NCBI GenBank assembly: GCA_019323525.1
Contig: JAHWHD010000071.1
Coordinates: 1-7,854, forward strand
Length of the DNA: 7,854 nucleotides
Source: Candidatus Woesearchaeota archaeon
GTDB lineage: Archaea; Nanobdellota; Nanobdellia; Woesearchaeales; JAHWHD01
Direction: 5' to 3'
Shown here in pieces: positions 1 to 5,864 of the stretch. The number at the start of each line of letters is the position of its first letter. Within the stretch, counting starts at the first letter, position 1. Below the pieces are notes generated by a model, which worked only from the letters and a program-made list of their open reading frames with translations, was not told where the DNA came from and did not search any database. The translations under genes and the position numbers were made by a program.

Positions 1-4
1 AACA

Positions 5-12
5 TTTAAATA
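5..12 (+). promoter_or_regulatory. TATA box for the rpl7ae transcript / upstream RNA
   Basis: The octamer TTTAAATA fits an archaeal TATA box. Placing it at -30 to -23 puts the transcription start near position 35, about 125 nt upstream of the rpl7ae start codon. This implies either a long structured leader or a separate small RNA. The BRE would lie at the window edge and cannot be judged. Confidence 0.6.
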
Positions 13-34
13 TAACTTCTTTAACTTAGGAATT

Positions 35-133
35 AAACCGATGATTGATGCTTCGGAAGTGCAAATGGGCTATCACTCTTGGAACAAGAGTAGCACTGAA
101 GGAGACGGATTGAGGTAACATGTTCTTTTTTTT
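35..133 (+). ncRNA. Structured leader or small RNA upstream of rpl7ae
   Basis: No coding frame is supported here. A transcript starting near 35 can form nested helices: 51-54 with 98-101, 59-62 with 93-96, and 75-80 with 86-91 around the loop GGAAC. A candidate kink-turn is formed by 37-39/114-116, a three-base bulge at 40-42, tandem G-A pairs (43-44 with 112-113) and a U-U pair (45/111), though the helix beyond is poor. ACA at 118-120 followed by eight T (126-133) would also fit the 3' end of an H/ACA-type RNA. I could not draw a convincing guide pocket. The downstream gene encodes the K-turn-binding protein L7Ae, so autoregulation is an attractive inference, not a demonstrated fact. Confidence 0.4.
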
Positions 134-140
134 GTTACCT
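113..140 (+). repeat. Perfect 8-bp inverted repeat enclosing a U-tract
   Basis: AGGTAACA at 113-120 is exactly complementary to TGTTACCT at 133-140. The 12-nt loop is almost all T. The left arm overlaps the strand (112-116) needed by the candidate K-turn, so the two structures exclude one another. It lies just upstream of the GGAGG ribosome binding site at 149-153. Confidence 0.7.
126..133 (+). terminator. Oligo-T tract, possible archaeal terminator or attenuator
   Basis: Eight consecutive T on the coding strand follow the structured region. Archaeal RNA polymerase terminates at U-tracts, so this could end a separate small RNA or attenuate transcription into the ribosomal operon. Confidence 0.4.
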
Positions 141-160
141 AATAAAATGGAGGGTAGAAA

Positions 161-478
161 ATGGCAGATATAGATAAGGTATTTGAGGCTATTGAGATTG
201 CACGTAAAACAGGCAAGATCAAGAAAGGTACAAACGAGGTTACAAAAGCTATAGAGAGAGGTAATGCTAAACTGGTGGCAGTTGCTAAGGACGTTAACCC
301 GCCAGAGATTGTGATGCATATACCTGCCCTGTGCAAGGAGAAAGGTATACCTTGTGTAGAAGTGCCTTCAAGAGAGGAGCTGGGAGCTGCTGCAGGAATC
401 TCTGTTTCTACAGTTAGTGTTGCAGTTGTCCAGGAAGGAGATGCAAAAGCGATCATTAAACAAATAGCTGAAGAGTGA
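161..478 (+). CDS. rpl7ae: Ribosomal protein L7Ae (K-turn binding protein)
   Basis: 105 aa, slightly shorter than most archaeal L7Ae proteins because the N-terminus is brief. The L7Ae/L30e/S12e fold signature is clear: KKGTNEVTKAIERG (residues 21-34) holds the G-x-N-E-x-x-K residues that grip the tandem G-A pairs of kink-turns, and LGAAAG (74-79) is the conserved loop. In archaea this protein is both a 50S ribosomal protein and a core subunit of box C/D and H/ACA guide RNPs and of RNase P, by family knowledge. The start is set by GGAGG at 149-153, seven bases before ATG. It is first in a tight operon. The leader carries a candidate K-turn, so feedback control by its own product is possible. 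The identity is secure. Confidence 0.97.
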   Translation: MADIDKVFEAIEIARKTGKIKKGTNEVTKAIERGNAKLVAVAKDVNPPEIVMHIPALCKEKGIPCVEVPSREELGAAAGISVSTVSVAVVQEGDAKAIIKQIAEE

Positions 479-483
479 TTATA

Positions 484-744
484 ATGGCAAGAACAGAGAA
501 TAAAGTTGAGGAGAAGAAGACAGGAGTACAATTCTCGTATGCAGTTCCTGCACGTGTCGAGGAAGTTATAGGCAGGACAGGTACAAGGGGAGAGGCTGTC
601 CAGGTAAGGTGTAAAGTCCTTGAGGGAAGGGACGCTAACAAGATCCTCAGAAGGAACGTCAAAGGACCTACAAAAGTAGGAGACATACTGATGTTAAGAG
701 AGACTGAGATTGAAGCAAGAGCTCTTAGCAGGAAAGGTAGATAA
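484..744 (+). CDS. rps28e: Ribosomal protein S28e
   Basis: 86 aa with the S28e OB-fold sequence: ARVEEVIGRTGTRGEAVQVR (20-39), then a KVLEGRDANKILRRNVKGPTKVGDILMLRETEIEARAL tail corresponding to the family's C-terminal signature. It is a small-subunit protein bound near the mRNA exit region. The family is usually about 70 aa, so this one has an N-terminal lysine/glutamate-rich extension of some 15 residues. I chose ATG at 484 over the in-frame ATG at 475. The upstream one overlaps the rpl7ae stop and adds only MII, whereas AGAGTGAT just before 484 can pair with the 16S 3' end. It lies 5 nt after rpl7ae and 2 nt before rpl24e. Confidence 0.95.
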   Translation: MARTENKVEEKKTGVQFSYAVPARVEEVIGRTGTRGEAVQVRCKVLEGRDANKILRRNVKGPTKVGDILMLRETEIEARALSRKGR

Positions 745-746
745 AA

Positions 747-926
747 ATGGCAAAGTGCAGTTTTTGCGGAAAAAAGATCGAGCAGGGAACTGGCAAGATG
801 TATGTCAAGAAAGACGGAAAGATTTTTTGGTTTTGTTCTAACAAGTGCGAGAAGCACACTTTTAAGCTCAGGCATAAACCTGCTAACACTGAGTGGACAG
901 AATATCACAGGGAGACGAAAAAATGA
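747..926 (+). CDS. rpl24e: Ribosomal protein L24e
   Basis: 59 aa, translated by hand: it starts MAKCSFCGKKIEQGTGKMYV and ends in TEYHRETKK. Two cysteine pairs, C4-x2-C7 and C30-x3-C34, form the zinc-ribbon site characteristic of the L24e (TRASH-like) fold. GKMYVKKDGKIFWFCSNKCE is the diagnostic core, and FKLRHKPANTEWTEYHRE is the conserved C-terminal half. It is a structural protein of the large subunit. It starts 2 nt after rps28e ends, and its TGA overlaps the ndk start (ATGA), indicating translational coupling. The order L7Ae-S28e-L24e-ndk is a conserved archaeal arrangement. Confidence 0.96.
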   Translation: MAKCSFCGKKIEQGTGKMYVKKDGKIFWFCSNKCEKHTFKLRHKPANTEWTEYHRETKK

Positions 927-1498
927 TAGAACGTAGCTTAGTATTGATTAAACCTGATGGTGTTCAAAGAGGGTTGGTAGGAGAGATAATCAAGAGATTT
1001 GAACAGTGCTGCCTAAAGATAATAGGCATGAAGATGGTATACGCTGATGAAAAGTTGGCTGGGGAGCATTATGCTGATGACGAGGAGTGGATGAAAGCTG
1101 TAGGTACTAAACAAAAAGCAGCTTATGCAAAGAAGGGTGTAGAGATCAAAGAGACTGAGATAGAGATTGGACAAAGGGTTAGAAGGATGTTAATGGACTA
1201 TGTTACAATGAGTCCTGTGATCGCTTTGGTCATAGAAGGCCATAACGCAGTTGCAAAGATAAGGAAGATTGTAGGCGCGACAAGCCCTTTTGACAGCGAG
1301 CCAGGAACTATAAGAGGGGATTTTGCAATTGACCATTATCCTTTGGCTGATGCAGGCAAACGTCCGATACAGAACCTGATACACGCATCAGGAACTCCTG
1401 AAGAAGCTGAACGAGAGCTAAAGGTGTGGTTCAAAGACGATGAAATATACGTATGGAAACGTGTTGACGAAGACTTAGTCTATAGAAAAAACTTATAA
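923..1498 (+). CDS. ndk: Nucleoside diphosphate kinase, long insertion form
   Basis: 191 aa. It transfers the gamma-phosphate of ATP to NDPs through a phospho-histidine, and so supplies the GTP used by the elongation factors next door. The N-terminus has SLVLIKPDGVQRGLVGEII (5-23). The active-site motif NLIHASGTPEEAERE (151-165) holds catalytic His154. GATSPFDSEPGTIRGDFAID (118-137) is the usual nucleotide-binding stretch. The protein is about 40 residues longer than the typical 150 aa enzyme. The extra length lies mainly between about residues 52 and 90, before MDYVTMSPVIALVIEG. I recall similar long forms from small-genome archaea and bacteria. The start at 923 overlaps the rpl24e stop by 4 nt, with GGGAG at 910-914. 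An in-frame ATG at 893 would add ten residues inside rpl24e and breaks family alignment. Confidence 0.95.
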   Translation: MIERSLVLIKPDGVQRGLVGEIIKRFEQCCLKIIGMKMVYADEKLAGEHYADDEEWMKAVGTKQKAAYAKKGVEIKETEIEIGQRVRRMLMDYVTMSPVIALVIEGHNAVAKIRKIVGATSPFDSEPGTIRGDFAIDHYPLADAGKRPIQNLIHASGTPEEAERELKVWFKDDEIYVWKRVDEDLVYRKNL

Positions 1499-1507
1499 GG
1501 TGGTAAA

Positions 1508-3676
1508 ATGGGAGAAAAGATGGTTGACAAGGTAACAAGGATCATGAAGGTTCCTAATAATATCAGGAACATCGCTATATGCGCTCATATTGATCATGGC
1601 AAGACAACGTTCTCTGACAATCTTTTGTCAGGAGCAGGAATGTTGTCAGAGGAGTTAGCAGGTAAAGCCTGCGCTTTAGATTTTCACGAAGATGAACAGG
1701 CAAGAGGTATCACTATCGACTCTGCCTCAGTTTCTATGGTGCACGAGTTTGAGGGTGCAGAATATCTGATCAACCTTATCGACACGCCAGGCCACGTTGA
1801 TTTTGGCGGAGACGTTACAAGAGCGATGAGGGCTGTTGACGGTGCAATCGTACTTTGCTGTGCATCTGAAGGTATCATGCCGCAGACTGAGACAGTTCTA
1901 AGACAGGCTCTTAAAGAAAGAGTTAAGCCGGTCTTGTTCATCAACAAGGTTGACAGGCTGATAAAGGAACTGCAGCTTACACCTGAAAAGATGCAAGAGA
2001 GGTTTATAGACATAATCAATAATGTTAACAGGCTGATAAAGAATATCGCAGAGAAAGATTACGGCGAGAAATGGCAGGTGAATGTACAGGACGGCAGTGT
2101 AGCTTTTGGTTCAGCGTTCCATAACTGGGCACTTTCTATCCCTTACATGCAGAAGAAAGGTATTACCTTCAAGGAAATCATAGACGCTTATGAAAAGGGC
2201 GGGGACGCGTATAAAGAGCTTGCAAAGAAAGCTCCAATCCATGAAGTTATCCTTAACATGGTTATCAGGCATCACCCTAACCCTGTAGACGCGCAGAATT
2301 ACAGAATTTCAAAGATATGGCACGGAGATATCGAGAGCGAGGAAGGTAAATCCTTGAGAGCCTGTAACCCGCAAGGACCTTTGTTCTTTGTAATCACAAA
2401 GATTGTTGTTGATCCGCAGGCAGGAGAGATCGCAGCTGGTCGGCTTTTTTCAGGAACAATGATTAAAGGTACGCATGTTTTTCTGAATAGACTGAAACAG
2501 CCATCAAGAGTGCAGCAGGTGTTTATCTATAACGGTGCAAAAAGAGAGATTGTTGACAACGTACCTGCAGGTAACATCATCGGTATAGGCGGTGTAAAGT
2601 CAAGGCCTGGAGAGACTATAACAATCGAGCCTACTGAGCCGTTTGAAGAGATTACGCACATATTTGACCCAGTCATTACAAAAGCTATCGAGGCTAAGAA
2701 GCCTAGTGACTTGCCTAAACTGATCGAGGTCCTTAGGATTGTACAGAAAGAGGATCCAACAATCAAGATTGAAATCAATGAAGAGACAGGCGAGCACCTT
2801 ATGCACGGTATGGGAGAGCTTCACCTTGAGGTTATCGAGAACAGGATAAAGTCTGAGAAAGGTATCGAGGTTTCTACATCTCCGCCTATTGTCGTGTATA
2901 GAGAGACTGTGATGAAACCTTCAGTTGAGGTTGAAGGAAAGTCTCCTAACAAGCACAACAAGTTCTATTTCAAGGTAGAACCTCTTAGTGCAGAGATTGC
3001 TAAAGCTATAAAGGCCGGGCACATACCTGAGATGCGTGTCAAGAAGAAGGACACAGCTCTAAGGGACAAGTTCATCGAGTACGGGTTTGACCCTAAAGTG
3101 GCTGACAGGGTGAAGGACATATATAACAGCAACGTGTTCATGGAAACTACGCGTGGTCAGGTACATCTTCTAGAGGTTATTGAGATGATCAATGACATGT
3201 TCGAGGACGTGATGAACCAGGGTCCACTGGCCAGAGAACCATGCACAAGGGTCTTGGTGAACATGACAGACATGACACTGCACGAAGACGCTATCCACAG
3301 AGGTCCTGCACAAGTCTATCCAGCAGTAAGAGAGGGTATACGTGGTGCAATGATGCAAGCTGCTCCTGTTATATTCGAACCGTTGCAGATCCTGCATATC
3401 GAGGCTCCTGTCGAGAACATGGGAGAGATATCTAAAATCGTCTCGAACAAACGTGGACAGCTGCTTGAGATGAACCAGGAAGGTAACGACGTGGTTGTCA
3501 AGGCAAAGATGCCTGTAGGAGAGATGTTCGGATGGTCTTCGGATCTACGTTCAGCTACTGGCGGTCGTGGAACTTCGTCTCTTATTGACCAGATGTTCGA
3601 GAAGCTTCCAGATGAACTTCAGCAGAAGATCCTTAAACAGATACGTGAGAGGAAAGGTCTGAGCGAGAATCAGTAA
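1508..3676 (+). CDS. fusA: Translation elongation factor aEF-2
   Basis: 722 aa, typical length for archaeal EF-2, the GTPase that drives ribosomal translocation. GTPase motifs: G1 AHIDHGKTT (26-34), G2 RGIT (66-69), G3 DTPGH (92-96), G4 NKVD (146-149). Domain II follows with GRLFSGTMIKG, then MGELHLEV marks domain III. The late domain has LHEDAIHRGPAQVYPAVR, in which His597 is the expected diphthamide site. The domain V motif GWSSDLRSATGGRG is near the C-terminus. The start at 1508 has GGTGG at 1499-1503. A second ATG four codons on (MVDK) is possible but is spaced less well. It is the last gene of the rpl7ae operon, 9 nt after ndk. IF2, which often follows ndk in archaea, is not here. Confidence 0.97.
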   Translation: MGEKMVDKVTRIMKVPNNIRNIAICAHIDHGKTTFSDNLLSGAGMLSEELAGKACALDFHEDEQARGITIDSASVSMVHEFEGAEYLINLIDTPGHVDFGGDVTRAMRAVDGAIVLCCASEGIMPQTETVLRQALKERVKPVLFINKVDRLIKELQLTPEKMQERFIDIINNVNRLIKNIAEKDYGEKWQVNVQDGSVAFGSAFHNWALSIPYMQKKGITFKEIIDAYEKGGDAYKELAKKAPIHEVILNMVIRHHPNPVDAQNYRISKIWHGDIESEEGKSLRACNPQGPLFFVITKIVVDPQAGEIAAGRLFSGTMIKGTHVFLNRLKQPSRVQQVFIYNGAKREIVDNVPAGNIIGIGGVKSRPGETITIEPTEPFEEITHIFDPVITKAIEAKKPSDLPKLIEVLRIVQKEDPTIKIEINEETGEHLMHGMGELHLEVIENRIKSEKGIEVSTSPPIVVYRETVMKPSVEVEGKSPNKHNKFYFKVEPLSAEIAKAIKAGHIPEMRVKKKDTALRDKFIEYGFDPKVADRVKDIYNSNVFMETTRGQVHLLEVIEMINDMFEDVMNQGPLAREPCTRVLVNMTDMTLHEDAIHRGPAQVYPAVREGIRGAMMQAAPVIFEPLQILHIEAPVENMGEISKIVSNKRGQLLEMNQEGNDVVVKAKMPVGEMFGWSSDLRSATGGRGTSSLIDQMFEKLPDELQQKILKQIRERKGLSENQ

Positions 3677-3725
3677 TGCTACTCATTACTGAACCTTTAA
3701 ATCAAAGAGTTCAAGGAATCAGTAA
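3667..3725 (+). repeat. Direct repeat of a 10-mer (3667-3676 and 3716-3725)
   Basis: GAATCAGTAA occurs twice, 49 nt apart. Both copies can pair with TTACTGA at 3686-3692, so two helices compete: the short hairpin at the stop codon, or a longer loop ending just before the T-rich terminator. AACCTT (3692-3697) and AAGGTT (3724-3729) give a further overlapping alternative. Confidence 0.55.
3670..3692 (+). repeat. Perfect 9-bp hairpin overlapping the fusA stop codon
   Basis: TCAGTAATG (3670-3678) pairs exactly with CATTACTGA (3684-3692) around a five-base loop. The stop codon TAA (3674-3676) lies in the left arm. No T-run follows directly; the oligo-T stretch begins some 36 nt later. It may act as a 3' stabilising structure. 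Confidence 0.6.
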
Positions 3726-3727
3726 GG

Positions 3728-3755
3728 TTATTTTATTTTTATTTTTTGTATTCTT
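3728..3755 (+). terminator. T-rich terminator of the rpl7ae-fusA operon
   Basis: Several T-runs broken by single A or G (T4, T5, T6 and shorter) on the coding strand, with an inverted repeat just upstream, are typical of archaeal U-tract termination. The position between fusA and the tuf promoter supports this. Confidence 0.7.
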
Positions 3756-3796
3756 AATTTATAAAGCCTGATGGGTCTATACTGTATATAAACATC

Positions 3797-3813
3797 AGAA
3801 AGATTTATATATA
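3797..3813 (+). promoter_or_regulatory. BRE/TATA promoter of tuf-rps10
   Basis: Purine-rich AGAAAGA (3797-3803) followed by TTTATATATA (3804-3813) is a strong archaeal BRE/TATA pair. It predicts a start near 3835 and a leader of about 50 nt. Weaker TATA-like sites lie at 3783-3790 and 3834-3841. A CTGATG/CATCAG inverted repeat (3768-3773, 3793-3798) sits just upstream and partly overlaps the BRE. Confidence 0.7.
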
Positions 3814-3830
3814 ACTGTTAAATCCCAAAT

Positions 3831-3855
3831 AGCATATTTAAAGAGTTATTATGCT
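3831..3855 (+). promoter_or_regulatory. Leader hairpin upstream of tuf
   Basis: AGCATA (3831-3836) pairs with TATGCT (3850-3855). An alternative AGAG/CTCT stem lies inside it. It sits near the predicted transcript start and 13 nt before the GGAGGGG ribosome binding site (3869-3875). The role is unknown. Confidence 0.35.
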
Positions 3856-3883
3856 CTAAGAAAAAATTGGAGGGGAAATCAAT

Positions 3884-5164
3884 ATGGCTAAAGGTAAAAC
3901 ACACATAAACCTAGTATTTGTAGGACACGTTGATCACGGTAAATCAACAACTGTAGGTAGACTGCTATTCGATAGCGGAAATATTGACGAAGCAGCAATG
4001 AGAAAGTTGAAGGATAAAGCTGAAGAGCTTGGAAAAGGCGGGTTTGAGTTCGCTTTCGTAATGGACAATCTAAAAGAAGAAAGAGAGAGAGGGGTTACAA
4101 TCGACCTTGCTCACAAGAAGTTCGAGACTGACAAGTATTACTTTACAATAATCGATGCACCAGGTCACAAGGACTTTATCAAGAACATGATTACAGGAGC
4201 TTCACAGGCTGATGCTGGTGTTCTTGTAGTTGCTGCAAGCGACGGTGTAATGGCACAGACAAAAGAGCACGTGTTCCTGTCAAGGACACTTGGAGTTAAC
4301 CAGCTTATTGTAGCTGTTAACAAGATGGACATGGTAAAGTATGAAGAGAAAACCTTCAACGAGGTTAAGGAACAGGTGTCTGCTCTGCTTAAGACTGTAG
4401 GTTATAACCCTGCAGAGATTCCTTTTGTACCAGTTGCTTCACTTTTAGGAGATAATATTGTAAAGAAAAGTGAAAACATGAGCTGGTACACTGGCGGAAC
4501 GCTTCTAGATACAATCAATAACCTGAAAGAGCCTGAGAAACCAACAGATTTACCATTAAGGCTACCTATCCAGGACGTGTACAACATCACAGGTATAGGG
4601 GTTGTACCAGTTGGAAGGGTTGAGACTGGTGTTCTTAAAGTTGGTGACAAGGTTGTAGCTGTTCCTGGCAGGGAAGGTAAAGGCGTACACGGAGAGTGTA
4701 AGTCTATAGAGATGCACCACGAGCAGATGCAGTCTGCTGAACCAGGTGACAACGTTGGTTTGAGTATCAGAGGATTCGGTAAGAAAGACGTTGCAAGAGG
4801 AGATGTAATGGGACATGAAGATAATGTACCAACTGTTGCTACAGAGTTCACTGCACAGATTGTTGTATTGAACCATCCAAGCGTTATAACAGTAGGTTAC
4901 ACGCCTGTGTTCCACATTCACACTGCACAAGTAGCGTGCCAGATAACAGCGATCGAGAAAAAGTTGAATCCAGCAACTGGTGAAGTTCTGCAAGAGAACC
5001 CTGACTTCATCAAGAACGGAGACGCAGCTATTGTCAAGATAAAGCCAATCCAACCGCTTGTGATCGAGACACAGAAAGAGATACCGCAGCTGTCAAGGTT
5101 TGCTGTACGTGATTCAGGTACAACAGTAGCAGCTGGTATGTGTACAACAGTGGTTAAGAAATAA
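3884..5164 (+). CDS. tuf: Translation elongation factor EF-1A
   Basis: 426 aa, normal length for archaeal EF-1A, the GTPase that delivers aminoacyl-tRNA to the ribosome. GTPase motifs: G1 GHVDHGKS (14-21), G2 GVTID (70-74), G3 DAPGH (91-95), G4 NKMD (146-149). VPVASLLGDNI carries the G5 region. Domain 2 begins near LPIQDVYNITGIGVVPVGRVETG, and the domain 3 ending RFAVRDSGTTVAAGMC is textbook EF-1A. A strong SD (GGAGGGG, 3869-3875) lies nine bases before ATG. It has its own promoter and terminator region, so it can be expressed apart from the fusA operon upstream. Pairing with rps10 downstream is the usual archaeal order. Confidence 0.98.
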   Translation: MAKGKTHINLVFVGHVDHGKSTTVGRLLFDSGNIDEAAMRKLKDKAEELGKGGFEFAFVMDNLKEERERGVTIDLAHKKFETDKYYFTIIDAPGHKDFIKNMITGASQADAGVLVVAASDGVMAQTKEHVFLSRTLGVNQLIVAVNKMDMVKYEEKTFNEVKEQVSALLKTVGYNPAEIPFVPVASLLGDNIVKKSENMSWYTGGTLLDTINNLKEPEKPTDLPLRLPIQDVYNITGIGVVPVGRVETGVLKVGDKVVAVPGREGKGVHGECKSIEMHHEQMQSAEPGDNVGLSIRGFGKKDVARGDVMGHEDNVPTVATEFTAQIVVLNHPSVITVGYTPVFHIHTAQVACQITAIEKKLNPATGEVLQENPDFIKNGDAAIVKIKPIQPLVIETQKEIPQLSRFAVRDSGTTVAAGMCTTVVKK

Positions 5165-5167
5165 AAA

Positions 5168-5180
5168 TTTTTTATTTTTT
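5168..5180 (+). terminator. T-rich terminator after tuf
   Basis: Two runs of six T separated by one A begin four bases after the tuf stop codon. This may be a partial terminator, lowering rps10 transcription relative to tuf, since rps10 has no clear TATA box of its own. Confidence 0.6.
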
Positions 5181-5183
5181 ATC

Positions 5184-5206
5184 CATGATGAATCTGATTT
5201 ATCATG
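5184..5206 (+). repeat. 10-bp hairpin between tuf and rps10
   Basis: CATGATGAAT (5184-5193) pairs with ATTTATCATG (5197-5206), with one G-U pair and a three-base loop CTG. It directly follows the T-runs and ends 12 nt before the rps10 start, next to the ribosome binding site (GGTAGGA, 5209-5215). It could control rps10 initiation or mark an RNA processing site. Confidence 0.55.
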
Positions 5207-5218
5207 TAGGTAGGAAAC

Positions 5219-5527
5219 ATGCAAAAAGCACGAATAAAGTTGGCAAGTACGGATATTAACAAGATTAACGAGATATGTAGCACTATCAAGGATATTGCCG
5301 ACAAGACAGGTGTGCAGATGCGTGGTCCTATCCCTCTTCCTACTAAAAAGTTAAAGGTTACTACTCGTAAATCTCCTTGCGGCAATGGAACTGCTACATG
5401 GGAACGTTACGAGATGAGGATCCATAAACGTATGATCGACCTTGGTCTTGATGAGAGAGCTTTAAGGTTGGTAATGAGAGTACCTATTCCAGAGGGGCTT
5501 AATATTGAGATTGAGATGGTTGAATAG
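5219..5527 (+). CDS. rps10: Ribosomal protein S10
   Basis: 102 aa, full archaeal length. It is a 30S head protein. MQKARIKLASTDINKINEIC begins the ferredoxin-like fold. GPIPLPTKKLKVTTRKSPCGNGTATWERYEMRIHKRMIDL (36-75) covers the long ribosome-penetrating loop and the S10 signature. The start at 5219 is supported by GGTAGGA just upstream and by alignment to the family N-terminus. It lies 54 nt after tuf, separated by T-runs and a hairpin. Confidence 0.97.
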   Translation: MQKARIKLASTDINKINEICSTIKDIADKTGVQMRGPIPLPTKKLKVTTRKSPCGNGTATWERYEMRIHKRMIDLGLDERALRLVMRVPIPEGLNIEIEMVE

Positions 5528-5543
5528 ATTCTAGAGTTCAATA

Positions 5544-5556
5544 TTCTTTTTAAATA
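5544..5556 (+). promoter_or_regulatory. TATA box (5549-5556) overlapping rps10 terminator T-run
   Basis: TTTAAATA at 5549-5556 predicts transcription starting near 5578-5579, almost exactly at an ATG. The five T at 5547-5551 may also end the rps10 transcript, so terminator and promoter overlap. Confidence 0.5.
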
Positions 5557-5577
5557 ACCGGCTGATAATAGATGATT

Positions 5578-5847
5578 ATGTCAGTCGAGAGAGCTATAAA
5601 ATCTTGCAAAGCCTGCTGTGAGCATAATGCAAGTGCAAAGAAGGAAGGCAATAACGGAGAATTCTATCTAATTGCCAGGGACAGATGCAGGATGGATGCT
5701 CAGCAAGCTCTTGAAGATGAGATAGCAGATAGTAAAGGGTGGTTGTGGGACGGTTCCAGGCATCAAAAAGCACTAACTGCTAACATAGCATGCATGAACT
5801 GTAACTATACAAAGCCCATGATTGCAGACACGTATAAGAAGAAGTAG
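5578..5847 (+). CDS. Small Cys-containing protein of unknown function
   Basis: 89 aa from ATG 5578 (91 aa from the in-frame ATG at 5572). I prefer 5578 because the TATA box at 5549-5556 places the transcript start there, making it leaderless; no good SD is seen. I do not recognise the family. Visible features: CKACCEH near residue 11, a lone Cys in RDRCRMD, and CMNCNY near residue 72. These could form one or two metal sites. GWLWDGSRHQKAL is a Trp-rich middle, and the tail is lysine-rich. There is no signal peptide or membrane segment. It stands alone between rps10 and a convergent gene. Coding is likely from composition resembling its neighbours, a promoter and a terminator, but no function can be assigned. 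Confidence 0.7.
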   Translation: MSVERAIKSCKACCEHNASAKKEGNNGEFYLIARDRCRMDAQQALEDEIADSKGWLWDGSRHQKALTANIACMNCNYTKPMIADTYKKK

Positions 5848-5855
5848 TTGAATAG

Positions 5856-5863
5856 TTTTTTTT
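5856..5863 (+). terminator. Oligo-T terminator between convergent genes
   Basis: Eight T follow the small Cys protein gene by 8 nt. The whole gap to the convergent HAD gene is only 17 nt. Confidence 0.6.
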
Positions 5864-5864
5864 A

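Noticed and set aside
41..99. Box C/D guide RNA using TTGATGC and CTGA
   Set aside because: Box C is a poor match, no D'/C' pair is seen, and a stable internal hairpin occupies the would-be guide region.
475..483. Upstream start codon for S28e
   Set aside because: It only adds MII, overlaps the rpl7ae stop codon, and lies before the AGAGTGAT pairing site.
893..922. Upstream in-frame ATG for ndk
   Set aside because: It would add ten residues encoded inside rpl24e that match nothing in the NDK family; ATG 923 has ATGA coupling and GGGAG upstream.
3241..3435. Alternative-frame open reading frame inside fusA
   Set aside because: It overlaps the conserved diphthamide region of aEF-2 and is explained by its codon bias.
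4402..5053. Long open frames antisense to tuf
   Set aside because: They are shadows of a highly conserved coding gene, with no promoter, ribosome binding site or recognisable protein features.
5184..5206. Hairpin read as the intrinsic terminator of tuf
   Set aside because: The T-runs lie before the hairpin, the wrong order for a stem followed by U-tract; the T-runs alone suffice for archaeal termination.
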